This document shows positions 1-5,664 of a DNA stretch of 7,128 bases, one piece after another (the stretch's first letter is position 1; every line of letters starts with the position of its first letter). The stretch lies in contig JAUXHM010000053.1 in assembly GCA_030621535.1 (NCBI GenBank), positions 1-7,128 of the forward strand, read 5' to 3'. The DNA comes from Candidatus Methanophagales archaeon (GTDB lineage: Archaea; Halobacteriota; Syntropharchaeia; Alkanophagales; Methanospirareceae). The notes beneath the pieces are model-generated. The model was not told the DNA's origin. It was given only the letters and a program-made list of their open reading frames with translations, and ran no database searches. The translations under genes and the position numbers were made by a program.

Positions 1-238
1 TCCCCATCTTCCTCTTCGTTTCGCGTACCGTTCCTTCAGGATTAACTACCGCCTGCCGTTTCGCCGCTACGCCGACTAACCTATGGCCGTCCTTTGTAAA
101 TGCAACTACCGATGGAAACATCTTCCCCCCGTATGCACTACCCTCTGCACTCGGTATTATCTTCGCTTCGCCACTTTCATCCACAAACGCCGCTTCGGAG
201 TTCGTCGTTCCAAGGTCAATGCCTATTATCCGTCCCAT
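1..238 (-). CDS. dnaK: Molecular chaperone DnaK (Hsp70), N-terminal part only, cut by window edge
   Basis: Reading the minus strand from an ATG at 236-238 gives 79 codons that stay open to the window start. The translation carries the Hsp70 phosphate-1 signature GIDLGTTNS (residues 6-14), then [16 protein letters not shown] and [15 protein letters not shown], ending in KRKMG. These are the opening blocks of the DnaK ATPase domain in canonical order, so this is the true N terminus; the remaining ~85% of the gene lies outside. DnaK is the cytosolic ATP-dependent chaperone that works with DnaJ and GrpE, which are not visible here. Two oddities: the segment between AEG and PSVV reads SAYGGKMF, about four residues longer than the usual GRTT-type spacing, and Glu15 stands where Cys is common after TTNS. 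The gene follows the thermosome gene on the same strand after 95 bp, with its own possible TATA box. A divergent Hsp70 paralogue cannot be excluded from so short a piece. Confidence 0.93.
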   Translation of the reverse strand, partial: MGRIIGIDLGTTNSEAAFVDESGEAKIIPSAEGSAYGGKMFPSVVAFTKDGHRLVGVAAKRQAVVNPEGTVRETKRKMG

Positions 239-294
239 TTTTATCTGCCCCTACGTTTCATATCATTTCAATTCAATTTCAATGACTTCTTGAA

Positions 295-304
295 TTTTAT
301 AAAA
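295..304 (-). promoter_or_regulatory. Possible TATA box of dnaK
   Basis: The minus strand reads TTTTATAAAA here, close to the archaeal TATA consensus. Its centre is about 62 bases before the dnaK ATG, so a start site ~25 bases downstream would leave a leader of ~35-40 bases. A weak G-rich element (GGGGCAGAT) lies just before the ATG and could act as a ribosome binding site. The box abuts the T-rich tract that ends the thermosome transcript, so the A+T content alone could produce the match. Confidence 0.4.
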
Positions 305-333
305 AAAATAAAAAAAGAAGGAAGAAAAAAAAA
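301..333 (-). terminator. T-rich terminator behind the thermosome gene
   Basis: Read on the minus strand, the bases directly after the thermosome stop codon consist almost only of T, in three runs of seven to nine T broken by a few C and an A. There is no stem before them. Oligo-T tracts without a hairpin are the usual intrinsic termination signal in archaea, so the transcript very likely ends here, before dnaK. Confidence 0.65.
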
Positions 334-1983
334 TTAGTATTCTCCCATTCCTTCCATTCCGCCCATACCACCTGGTGGCATTCCACCTGGTGGCATACCG
401 CCGCCTGCCGACGCACTTGACGCTATTACATCGTCTATCCGCAGGATCATCGTTGCTGATTCTGTTGCCGAGCTTATCGCCTGTGTCTTTATTCTCAATG
501 GTTCTATGACACTTGCCTTTATCATGTCCGCTGGTTTGCCCGTGGCCATATCCAGACCCATATATTTGTTCCCGGATTCGTGTTCAGACCGAAGTGCAAC
601 GAGCACATCTATGGGGTCTAAACCCGCATTCTCGGCAAGCGCTCTCGGAATAACTTCCACTGCATCTGCGAATGCCTGTATTGCCAGTTGTTCTCTTCCG
701 CCTACGCTTGCAGCGTAATCACGCAGTTGTATCGCCAGTTCTATCTCCGTGGCTCCGCCTCCTGCGACATATTTGCCGTCCTCTACTGCACATGCCGTTA
801 CTCGTAATGCGTCATACATTCCACGTTCTAACTCGTCTACCACGTGCTCTGTCCCACCACGGAGCAATATAGATACGGATTTCGGGTTCTTGCAATCTTC
901 TACGAATATCATCTCGTCGCCGCCTATTTTCCTCTCTTCTACTGTTCCTGCATTTCCAAGGTCTTCTTCTCTGATCTCTTCCAGTGTCGTTAATACTTTA
1001 CCGCCTGTTGCGCTCGCCAGCTTCTTCATGTCGCTCTCTTTTACGCGTCGCACAGCCATCACACCTGCTTTTGCAAGATAATGCTGCGCCAGGTCATCAA
1101 TACCTTTCTGGCAGAAAAGCACGGTCGCTCCGCTTCCTGTTACTTTGTCTACCATACTCTTCAGCATGTTCTCCTCCTCGTCCAGGAACGCTTTCATCTG
1201 GTCTGGCGATGTAATCTCTATCTTCGCATCTACTTCCGTCTTCTCTATCTCCATCGCAGTGTTTATCAGCGCTATCTTCGCATCCTCCACGAGTTTCGGC
1301 ATCCCTGAGTGCACGCGCTCCTTGTCTATTATCATCCCCTTTATCAGCACGGTGTCTTCCTTGCTTCCTCCCGTCTTCTTCTCTAACTTTATGTGGTCCG
1401 TGTCTACTTGCCCTCCTGGCTCCGCTATCGCTCTTACTGACTCCACTGCAAGGTTGGTCAGCAGTTCTCTTGCAACCTCTGCTCCCTTTCCAGTCATAGA
1501 AGTCGTTGCTATTTTCTTCAGCGTCTTGACATCGTCGGACTTGACCGTCTTTGCCATTTTCTTTAACACCGAATACGCTTTCTCCGCCGCCAATCGGTAC
1601 CCTGTTACAATCAACGTTGGGTGTACCTCCTGATCCAGCAAGTCCTCGGCGCGCTTCAGTAGCTCGCCACCTATAACAACTGCACTTGTCGTGCCATCTC
1701 CAACCTCATTGTCCTGTGTCTTCGCTATCTCTACCATCATCTTCGCTGCGGGATGCTCTATGTCCATCTCCTTCAGTATCGTCGCTCCGTCGTTTGTTAT
1801 TACAACGTCGCCCATAGAGTCCACCAGCATCTTGTCCATTCCCTTTGGTCCCAGCGTAGACTTAACTGAGTTAGCAATGGTCTTCGCTGCGAGAATGTTC
1901 CTGCTCTGTGCGTCTTTTCCTCTTGTCCTTTCACTACCTTCCTTCAATATCAATATTGGCGTTCCGCCTAATTGTCCTGCCAT
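334..1983 (-). CDS. ths: Thermosome subunit (group II chaperonin, Cpn60/TCP-1 family)
   Basis: This 549-residue protein has the usual thermosome length. It builds the eight- or nine-membered double ring that folds proteins in an ATP-driven cycle in the archaeal cytosol. Visible family landmarks are [12 protein letters not shown] (44-55), NDGATIL (64-70), the nucleotide-binding GDGTT (95-99), TSMTGKGAE (161-169), the AGGGATE block (407-413) and a Gly/Met-rich tail with a doubled PPGGM unit (530-549), typical of archaeal and CCT-like chaperonins. Asp391 in the [10 protein letters not shown] block corresponds to the ATPase aspartate region of the family. The ATG at 1983 is supported by a perfect GAGGTGA nine bases upstream and by family alignment (short [11 protein letters not shown] start). 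It is a single gene here; archaea often carry two or three paralogues, so alpha/beta naming is not possible. It lies 95 bp before dnaK on the same strand, with its own promoter and terminator. Confidence 0.98.
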   Translation of the reverse strand: MAGQLGGTPILILKEGSERTRGKDAQSRNILAAKTIANSVKSTLGPKGMDKMLVDSMGDVVITNDGATILKEMDIEHPAAKMMVEIAKTQDNEVGDGTTSAVVIGGELLKRAEDLLDQEVHPTLIVTGYRLAAEKAYSVLKKMAKTVKSDDVKTLKKIATTSMTGKGAEVARELLTNLAVESVRAIAEPGGQVDTDHIKLEKKTGGSKEDTVLIKGMIIDKERVHSGMPKLVEDAKIALINTAMEIEKTEVDAKIEITSPDQMKAFLDEEENMLKSMVDKVTGSGATVLFCQKGIDDLAQHYLAKAGVMAVRRVKESDMKKLASATGGKVLTTLEEIREEDLGNAGTVEERKIGGDEMIFVEDCKNPKSVSILLRGGTEHVVDELERGMYDALRVTACAVEDGKYVAGGGATEIELAIQLRDYAASVGGREQLAIQAFADAVEVIPRALAENAGLDPIDVLVALRSEHESGNKYMGLDMATGKPADMIKASVIEPLRIKTQAISSATESATMILRIDDVIASSASAGGGMPPGGMPPGGMGGMEGMGEY

Positions 1984-1992
1984 GTGTTTTAT

Positions 1993-1999
1993 TCACCTC
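1993..1999 (-). promoter_or_regulatory. Ribosome binding site of the thermosome gene
   Basis: The minus strand reads GAGGTGA, a perfect complement to the 3' end of archaeal 16S rRNA, nine bases before the ATG at 1983. It settles the start codon. Confidence 0.8.
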
Positions 2000-2020
2000 T
2001 ATTTTTTATATCTGTGGTTC

Positions 2021-2042
2021 TATATAAAGGTTAGTATATAAA
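2021..2042 (-). promoter_or_regulatory. Promoter of the thermosome gene with two identical TATA boxes
   Basis: The minus strand carries TTTATATA twice, at 2035-2042 and again at 2021-2028, fourteen bases apart. Using the usual ~25-base distance from TATA box to start site, the distal copy would start transcripts near 2012 and leave a ~29-base leader that includes the ribosome binding site. The proximal copy would start near 1999, at the very edge of that site. The distal copy is thus the better promoter; the other could be a second start or a regulator target. Confidence 0.6.
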
Positions 2043-2076
2043 TAAATACAAATGCACATACTAAACTATGTACAAT

Positions 2077-2091
2077 AAATCTGTGTCTCAA
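2077..2091 (+). repeat. Dispersed 15-base phrase shared with 3780-3794
   Basis: AAATCTGTGTCTCAA here matches the reverse complement of 3780-3794 (AAATCTGTGTCTTAA) at 14 of 15 positions, and one more flanking T also agrees. A looser relative lies at 3883-3895. All copies are intergenic, which points to a short dispersed element rather than chance, though three copies in 7 kb is thin evidence. Confidence 0.4.
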
Positions 2092-2105
2092 CTAACTAAA
2101 CATTT

Positions 2106-2177
2106 GCCTTGGTAGCATAGTGGTAATGCGCCACCTTGGTAAGGTGGAGAGCGCGGGTCCGAGTCCCGCCCAGGGCT
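2106..2177 (+). tRNA. tRNA-Thr (anticodon GGT)
   Basis: The 72-base cloverleaf folds fully: acceptor GCCTTGG (2106-2112) with CCAGGGC (2170-2176, one G-T pair), D stem GCAT/ATGC (2115-2118, 2126-2129) around a loop with GG, anticodon stem CCACC/GGTGG (2131-2135, 2143-2147) with loop TTGGTAA, five-base variable loop, and T stem GCGGG/CCCGC (2153-2157, 2165-2169) with loop TCCGAGT. Bases 34-36 are GGT, reading threonine ACC/ACT codons. The discriminator is T2177 and no CCA is encoded, as is common in archaea. The T loop begins TCC rather than the usual TTC. No intron. It stands alone, opposite in strand to both flanking protein genes. Confidence 0.95.
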
Positions 2178-2218
2178 TATTCGTAATCTTGTGGTTATAA
2201 TTTTCGGAATGACTATAA

Positions 2219-3700
2219 TCACTGATACAACCTGTTCACGCCATTAATTAATGCATACAACGATGCGAGGACTATATCTTCGCTTACGCCACTTGCCGTT
2301 ATTGTTCTATCCCTTCTGCTCATCTTCACCACAACGTTCACCAGCGCATCGGCTCCACCCGTAATGGCATCTACGTGATACTCCTCAAGCCGCAAATCCG
2401 CCATGTCCATCCCCCTTATTCCCTTCTTCAATGCGTTTATCGCTGCATCCACAGGACCTACACCAACAGCTGCTTCTACCACGTCCTCACCGTCTATTTC
2501 CAATCTTATTGACGCTGTTGGATACACGTTCTTCCCCGAGACCACGGATAAGTCAACAAGTTTTATCTTCTCGCCTCTCTCGATGCTCAGCACGTCATCC
2601 ACCACCGCCTGAAAATCCGCATCGGTAACCAATTTACCCTTGTCCCCGAGCTCTTTTACCTTTGCCAGTATCTCACTCATTTGTTCCTTATCCGCCTGAA
2701 TCCCCTGCTCTTCCAGTGCCATCTTCACCGATGCCGTACCCGTATGCTTACCAAATGCAAATCGCCTCTTCCTTCCTACTATCCCGGGGTCCATTGGCTC
2801 GTATAAGGTCGTATCTGCTAACGTGCCGTGAACGTGCATCCCTGATTCGTGCGTAAATACGTTATCGCCCACAAGCGGCTTGTTCGGCGCAACAGGCACC
2901 TTTGTCAGATTACCGACCAATCGCGATGTTTCATATAATTTCGATTTTACAATGTTCGTTTTCATACCGTAAAGCAGTTCCAAAGCGGTTACTACCTCCT
3001 CCAACGATGCGTTGCCCGCTCGTTCGCCCAATCCGTTCACCGTTACGTGCACCACCTCCGCACCTGCCAGCACGGCTGCCACTGAATTCACCGTTGCTAA
3101 ACCGAAATCATTGTGACAATGCACCGCAACAGGCGTGTTAAAATTGCAAATCAGCCCGAATAGCTCTTTCGTACGCTCGGGATACAAAATGCCCACCGTG
3201 TCACAGAAACATAAACGGTCAACAACCGCGGCTAAATCGGAAAAGAAAGATTTTAAAAATCCCGTGTCCGCCCTAGATGCGTCTTCTGCGCTTATTTCTA
3301 CCTTTAACCCGTGTCCTTTTACATAGTCCACCATCTCGAATGTTCTGTTCCTCAGCGATTCCCTATCGGTCTTCAGTTTCTTCTTTATGTGCGCATCTGA
3401 GACAGGCGCGACTAAATTAACCGTGTCCACATCGCATTCAATCGCAGCGTCAATGTCGCCCTTCAACAACCGAGCAAAGGAGCTGATTTCCGCTTTTAAC
3501 CCTTCATTTGCTATCCCCTTTATCCCCCTTTGCTCGCCTTCCGAAATGACCGCCGTCCCTGCCTCTATGTAGTCAACACCGAGTATATCAAGTTGTTTTG
3601 CAATCTGCAATTTCTGCTCGGGCGTTAACGATACGCCAGGAGTCTGCTCACCGTCTCTTAACGATGTGTCCAGGATTTTTACGGTTTTTTGTTCTTGCAT
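2219..3700 (-). CDS. leuA/cimA: 2-isopropylmalate synthase or (R)-citramalate synthase (LeuA/CimA family)
   Basis: This 493-residue enzyme condenses acetyl-CoA with a 2-oxo acid: 2-oxoisovalerate in leucine synthesis (LeuA) or pyruvate in the citramalate route to isoleucine (CimA). The catalytic TIM barrel fills residues 1-~290, with LRDGEQTPG (14-22; catalytic Arg15, metal ligand Asp16), the metal-binding His pair in HCHND (194-198) and NGLGERAGNASLEE (222-235). A linker block with HESGMH (284-289) and GKHTG (317-321) follows. Residues ~380-493 form the regulatory LeuA dimer domain (VYPTASIRLEIDG, VGPVDAAINA), implying end-product feedback. The sequence and length are close to the archaeal LeuA/CimA group, including the ~490-residue CimA of Methanocaldococcus as I remember it, but these two activities cannot be told apart by eye. 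Asn95 sits where LeuA and that CimA carry His. The start lacks a clear ribosome binding site. Homocitrate synthase (AksA) is less likely because that enzyme usually lacks the regulatory domain. Confidence 0.93.
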   Translation of the reverse strand: MQEQKTVKILDTSLRDGEQTPGVSLTPEQKLQIAKQLDILGVDYIEAGTAVISEGEQRGIKGIANEGLKAEISSFARLLKGDIDAAIECDVDTVNLVAPVSDAHIKKKLKTDRESLRNRTFEMVDYVKGHGLKVEISAEDASRADTGFLKSFFSDLAAVVDRLCFCDTVGILYPERTKELFGLICNFNTPVAVHCHNDFGLATVNSVAAVLAGAEVVHVTVNGLGERAGNASLEEVVTALELLYGMKTNIVKSKLYETSRLVGNLTKVPVAPNKPLVGDNVFTHESGMHVHGTLADTTLYEPMDPGIVGRKRRFAFGKHTGTASVKMALEEQGIQADKEQMSEILAKVKELGDKGKLVTDADFQAVVDDVLSIERGEKIKLVDLSVVSGKNVYPTASIRLEIDGEDVVEAAVGVGPVDAAINALKKGIRGMDMADLRLEEYHVDAITGGADALVNVVVKMSRRDRTITASGVSEDIVLASLYALINGVNRLYQ

Positions 3701-3757
3701 ATTCCATATTCCATAAATGCCTATTTAGCTATTCCTTTCTTAGTATATTGTATGTGA

Positions 3758-3765
3758 ATTTAAAA
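3758..3765 (-). promoter_or_regulatory. Possible TATA box of the LeuA/CimA gene
   Basis: The minus strand reads TTTTAAAT, centred ~62 bases before the ATG at 3700, giving a predicted leader of ~36 bases. A second A+T candidate (CAATATACT, 3742-3750) lies closer. Neither is strong. Confidence 0.3.
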
Positions 3766-3784
3766 TAACTTCCCACTATTTAAG

Positions 3785-3892
3785 ACACAGATTTACACTG
3801 GTTAAGCGAGTTTAGAGGTTTAGCTCGTTAGAGGCTCAGTTCCTTTGACCAAACCACTAAACCGCTATATTATCATCTGTGTTAATCTGCGT
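3785..3892. repeat. Nested imperfect inverted repeat between endonuclease III and LeuA/CimA
   Basis: Two pairs of arms nest inside each other. The outer arms, 3785-3802 and 3875-3892, are complementary at 14 of 18 positions. The inner arms, 3805-3826 and 3847-3866, align as reverse complements with only a few mismatches and gaps (AGCG-GTTTAG-GGTTT core). The centre holds TTAGAGG twice, 16 bases apart. The right outer arm is itself a tandem of ATCTGTGTTA and ATCTGCGTCA. No reading frame of note is present. Such a layout suits a small non-autonomous mobile or palindromic intergenic element, or a long RNA hairpin in the 3' end of the endonuclease transcript; the sequence does not decide. Confidence 0.5.
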
Positions 3893-3904
3893 CAATGATT
3901 TATT

Positions 3905-4555
3905 TTAACAATAGCAACAGTCCTTCAGCACACAGTCATTACACTTCGGTTTTCTTGCTGTGCATATCCTCCTTCCATGCTCTATCAAGTTCAGATGAAA
4001 TGCATATAGCTTATCCACTGCTATAGTTTTCTCCACTAGGTTCGCTATCTCCTCTCTACTATTTCCCCCCAAATCCAATCTTTTGCATATTCGGTAAATG
4101 TGCGTATCCACCGGGAAGCAGGGTTTATCAAAGGAGAAACACAAAACGCACGCTGCGGTCTTCTGCCCCACACCATCCATGCTTAATAGAAACCCCATTG
4201 CATCTTCTGTGCTCATCGCCGCCAGAAACCGCAAATCTATCTCGCCCTCCTTTTCCTTTATCCTCGAAAGAGCATTTTTTATTCGTCTCGCCTTTATTCT
4301 TCCCAATCCACCAACGCTGATGGCTTTAGCGAGGTCTTCCTCTGGTGCTTCTAAAACATCTTGCCATGTTTTATATTCCGCGATAAGCCCTTCGTAAGCG
4401 GATTTACAGTTCTTAAAGTTCGTCGTTTGCGATAGAATAGTGAGCACGAGTGTATCAACAGGATTGGTTTTTGCAGGATGCTTCCGCCCATATTCGCATT
4501 CAAGAAGTTCGCAGATATGTCTCACGCACCTCTTTAAATCCTCTGAACTCTTCAT
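3905..4555 (-). CDS. nth: Endonuclease III, DNA glycosylase/AP lyase with [4Fe-4S] cluster
   Basis: Starting from the ATG at 4555 the protein has 216 residues, near the ~211 of E. coli Nth. It removes oxidised pyrimidines from DNA and cleaves the resulting abasic site in base excision repair. Helix-hairpin-helix LLSMDGVGQKTA lies at 123-134 with catalytic Lys132; PVDTHIYR supplies catalytic Asp150. The C terminus carries the complete cluster motif Cys198-X6-Cys205-X2-Cys208-X5-Cys214. LSQTTN near residue 42 corresponds to the conserved LSxQ/LSQxT helix. The catalytic Lys separates it from MutY and from Mig-type mismatch glycosylases, where that residue differs. A TTG at 4567, directly after an in-frame stop, could add four residues (MKCK), but I prefer the ATG. 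A TATA-like CTTATATTC at 4576-4584 is only ~25 bases before this ATG, suggesting a leaderless mRNA. Confidence 0.95.
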   Translation of the reverse strand: MKSSEDLKRCVRHICELLECEYGRKHPAKTNPVDTLVLTILSQTTNFKNCKSAYEGLIAEYKTWQDVLEAPEEDLAKAISVGGLGRIKARRIKNALSRIKEKEGEIDLRFLAAMSTEDAMGFLLSMDGVGQKTAACVLCFSFDKPCFPVDTHIYRICKRLDLGGNSREEIANLVEKTIAVDKLYAFHLNLIEHGRRICTARKPKCNDCVLKDCCYC

Positions 4556-4575
4556 TTTACACTTCAACTAGGCAA

Positions 4576-4584
4576 GAATATAAG
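4576..4584 (-). promoter_or_regulatory. Possible TATA box of nth (leaderless start)
   Basis: The minus strand reads CTTATATTC. Its centre is ~25 bases before the ATG at 4555, the normal distance to a transcription start, so transcript and coding region would begin almost together. This also fits the absence of a good ribosome binding site. Confidence 0.35.
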
Positions 4585-4647
4585 AGCATAAAAAAAAAAA
4601 TAAGTTATCTTAAGATTAAATTAATTTAGAATAGAGAAAAGGGAAAA

Positions 4648-4732
4648 GGGATTAGTAGGCAAATAGGGATTAGCGGGTTAGGCAAATACGTGCCAGTATC
4701 CTATTGGCTATTCGCTATTTGGCTATCCCTAA
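4648..4732. repeat. Cluster of short direct and inverted phrases upstream of tRNA-Ile
   Basis: GGGATTAG occurs at 4648-4655 and 4666-4673, and TAGGCAAATA at 4656-4665 and 4679-4688 (23 bases apart). The right part, 4700-4732, is a loose reverse complement of the left: for instance CTATTTGGCTATCCC (4715-4729) against the GG(A/T)TAG-GCAAATA phrases, with GCCA/TGGC (4692-4695, 4705-4708) at the centre. It could fold into a long imperfect hairpin. A related phrase, CCTATTTAGCTATTCC, lies at 3719-3734 in another intergenic region. No coding frame is evident. It may be a degraded intergenic repeat family. Confidence 0.45.
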
Positions 4733-4744
4733 TAAAACAGGAGG

Positions 4745-4819
4745 GGGCCCGTAGCTTAGTCTGGTTGGAGCGCTCGGCTGATAACCGAGAGGTCCGGAGT
4801 TCAAATCTCCGCGGGCCCA
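4745..4819 (+). tRNA. tRNA-Ile (anticodon GAT)
   Basis: The 75-base sequence folds into a full cloverleaf: acceptor GGGCCCG/CGGGCCC (4745-4751, 4812-4818), D stem GCTT/GAGC with a GG-containing ten-base loop, anticodon stem CTCGG/CCGAG (4773-4777, 4785-4789) with loop CTGATAA, five-base variable loop, and T stem CGGAG/CTCCG (4795-4799, 4807-4811) with loop TTCAAAT. Bases 34-36 are GAT, reading isoleucine ATC/ATT codons. The discriminator is A4819. CCA is not encoded and there is no intron. It stands 121 bases before the marker 6 gene on the same strand, separated by a hairpin. Confidence 0.97.
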
Positions 4820-4827
4820 TCAACACT

Positions 4828-4850
4828 TTTTCTTTTTCACAAAAAGAAAA
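4828..4850 (+). terminator. A+T hairpin / T-tract terminator behind tRNA-Ile
   Basis: Ten bases TTTTCTTTTT (4828-4837) are followed after CAC by their exact reverse complement AAAAAGAAAA (4841-4850). The left arm alone is an oligo-T tract eight bases behind the tRNA, which is the typical archaeal termination signal. The perfect arms with a three-base loop are unusual for an archaeal terminator. Confidence 0.55.
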
Positions 4851-4886
4851 CCTGTACTAAAAGAAATACAAAGAGAAGGTTAATTC

Positions 4887-4900
4887 TTTAATATTTAAAG
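4887..4900 (+). promoter_or_regulatory. Possible promoter of the marker 6 / Fae-Hps unit
   Basis: CTTTAATATTTAAAG at 4886-4900 is a palindromic A+T block containing TATA-like TTTAATAT and ATTTAAAG. A start site ~25 bases downstream would fall near 4918, leaving a short leader with GGAG (4932-4935) before the ATG at 4940. It would drive the three genes that follow. Confidence 0.4.
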
Positions 4901-4939
4901 AAACTAAAATGGAAGGTAAAGTAATGGAAGTGGAGCGAG

Positions 4940-5314
4940 ATGAGTATTGAAACAAGGGTAATTTTGATTTCTCCGGATTCGGTGATAACGCCGGAAGGAG
5001 TAAAAAGCAAGATTCTGGGTATGGTCAGCGAAGATACAAGCATGGCGAGCTCGGACATCCGCGTAAAGGAGACCTGTTTTGGTGCACTGGTGGAAGGGGA
5101 AGCGGAGAAAATAAGAGAGATAGTAGAAAAAGTAAGGGAGCTGGATAAGAACGGTATTTTTTCAAAACCACGGGGCTTTCCTATTGGTGACCCGAGGATA
5201 TGCAGGGTAACGAGGAGAGGAGGACCCAGACCAGGGTTTCATCAGCTGGAACTTGAGCAGGGGCTGCTTCCTATGGTAAGGGCGGCATTGGACAAAATAG
5301 AAAATGAAAAATAG
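4940..5314 (+). CDS. mmp6: Methanogenesis marker protein 6 (DUF2102 family)
   Basis: The 124-residue protein matches my memory of the methanogenesis marker 6 family: an opening (I)ETRVI strand, KETCFGALVEG (43-53), IFSKPRGFPIGDPRICR (73-89), and GGPRPGFHQLE (94-104). The first 70 residues look like a small alpha/beta domain; the conserved Arg/Gly/Pro-rich stretch and Cys46 and Cys88 are the distinctive part. No signal peptide or membrane segment is visible, so it is cytosolic. Marker genes of this group occur almost only in genomes that encode methyl-coenzyme M reductase and often cluster together, so a role in making or activating that enzyme is suspected. To my knowledge, the activity of this one is not established. 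A GGAG four bases before the ATG supports the start. Its 3' end overlaps the next gene by 11 bases, implying one transcript with coupled translation. Confidence 0.88.
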   Translation: MSIETRVILISPDSVITPEGVKSKILGMVSEDTSMASSDIRVKETCFGALVEGEAEKIREIVEKVRELDKNGIFSKPRGFPIGDPRICRVTRRGGPRPGFHQLELEQGLLPMVRAALDKIENEK

Positions 5315-5648
5315 AAGAAAATTGGTGGTTAGATTGAGTAAGGGGGAAGGCGAAGATAACGAGAAGGAGAAGGTGGAGGAGAACGAAGCCGTATTTCACA
5401 AAAAACTGAAGATAAAATTGAAGGAGAAGGGTAAAGAGGGCAGGTTAATTCTGCTTGAGGATTATCTGGATTATTTCATAAGAGGGAATAAAACGCTGCC
5501 CCCCGATTTCCCTACTTTTGTAAGAGAGATTATGGGGCTGGACGAGAGGGAAGGGTTCCTCCATATACGGATATGGCACGAGAACAGTGAACTTGTAGAT
5601 TTTGCAACGGCAAGGGATTATGAGTACAAAATAGATACCTATGACTGA
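5304..5648 (+). CDS. Uncharacterised 114-residue charged protein between marker 6 and Fae-Hps
   Basis: I do not recognise this protein, and it does not resemble the other methanogenesis markers I can recall (3, 5, 7, 15, 17) or McrC/McrD. Residues 1-50 are extremely rich in Lys and Glu and probably helical or disordered. Residues 45-114 look like a compact domain with LILLEDYLDYFI, LPPDFPTFVREIMGLDE, an aromatic strand FLHIRIWHE and a closing acidic/Tyr stretch. There is no cysteine, signal peptide or membrane segment. The frame is convincing as a gene: its ATG overlaps the marker 6 stop by 11 bases, and its stop lies 16 bases before the preferred Fae-Hps ATG (or overlaps the alternative one). 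No independent ribosome binding site is visible, so translation is probably coupled to marker 6. The position suggests a C1-metabolism or Mcr-associated task, but that is inference only. Confidence 0.75.
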   Translation: MKNRRKLVVRLSKGEGEDNEKEKVEENEAVFHKKLKIKLKEKGKEGRLILLEDYLDYFIRGNKTLPPDFPTFVREIMGLDEREGFLHIRIWHENSELVDFATARDYEYKIDTYD

Positions 5649-5653
5649 CGAGA

Positions 5654-5660
5654 GAGATGA
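5654..5660 (+). promoter_or_regulatory. Ribosome binding site that favours the Fae-Hps start at 5665
   Basis: GAGATGA differs from the archaeal consensus GAGGTGA by one base and ends four bases before the ATG at 5665. The alternative ATG at 5641 has nothing similar upstream. Confidence 0.5.
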
Positions 5661-5664
5661 ATTC

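Noticed and set aside
83..337. Plus-strand open frames of 84 and 61 codons
   Set aside because: They are antisense to the recognisable DnaK N terminus and run into the T-rich intergenic tract; no family features.
366..402. Repeated CCACCTGGTGG units
   Set aside because: They encode the doubled PPGGM of the thermosome tail, a normal feature of the family, not an independent DNA repeat.
1145..1633. 162-codon open frame on the plus strand
   Set aside because: It lies wholly antisense to the thermosome gene, has Ser/Phe/Ile-rich composition without motifs, and arises from the codon bias of the real gene. The same holds for other plus-strand frames across 506-2041 and 2403-3572.
2191..2222. Hairpin GTGGTTATA / TATAATCAC over the LeuA/CimA stop codon
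   Set aside because: Nine pairs with one G-T but a 14-base loop and no T run on either side; too weak to call a terminator.
4909..4950. Thirteen-codon upstream frame (MEGKVMEVERDEY) overlapping the marker 6 start
   Set aside because: The predicted transcript start near 4918 lies inside it, no ribosome binding site precedes it, and nothing suggests a leader peptide.
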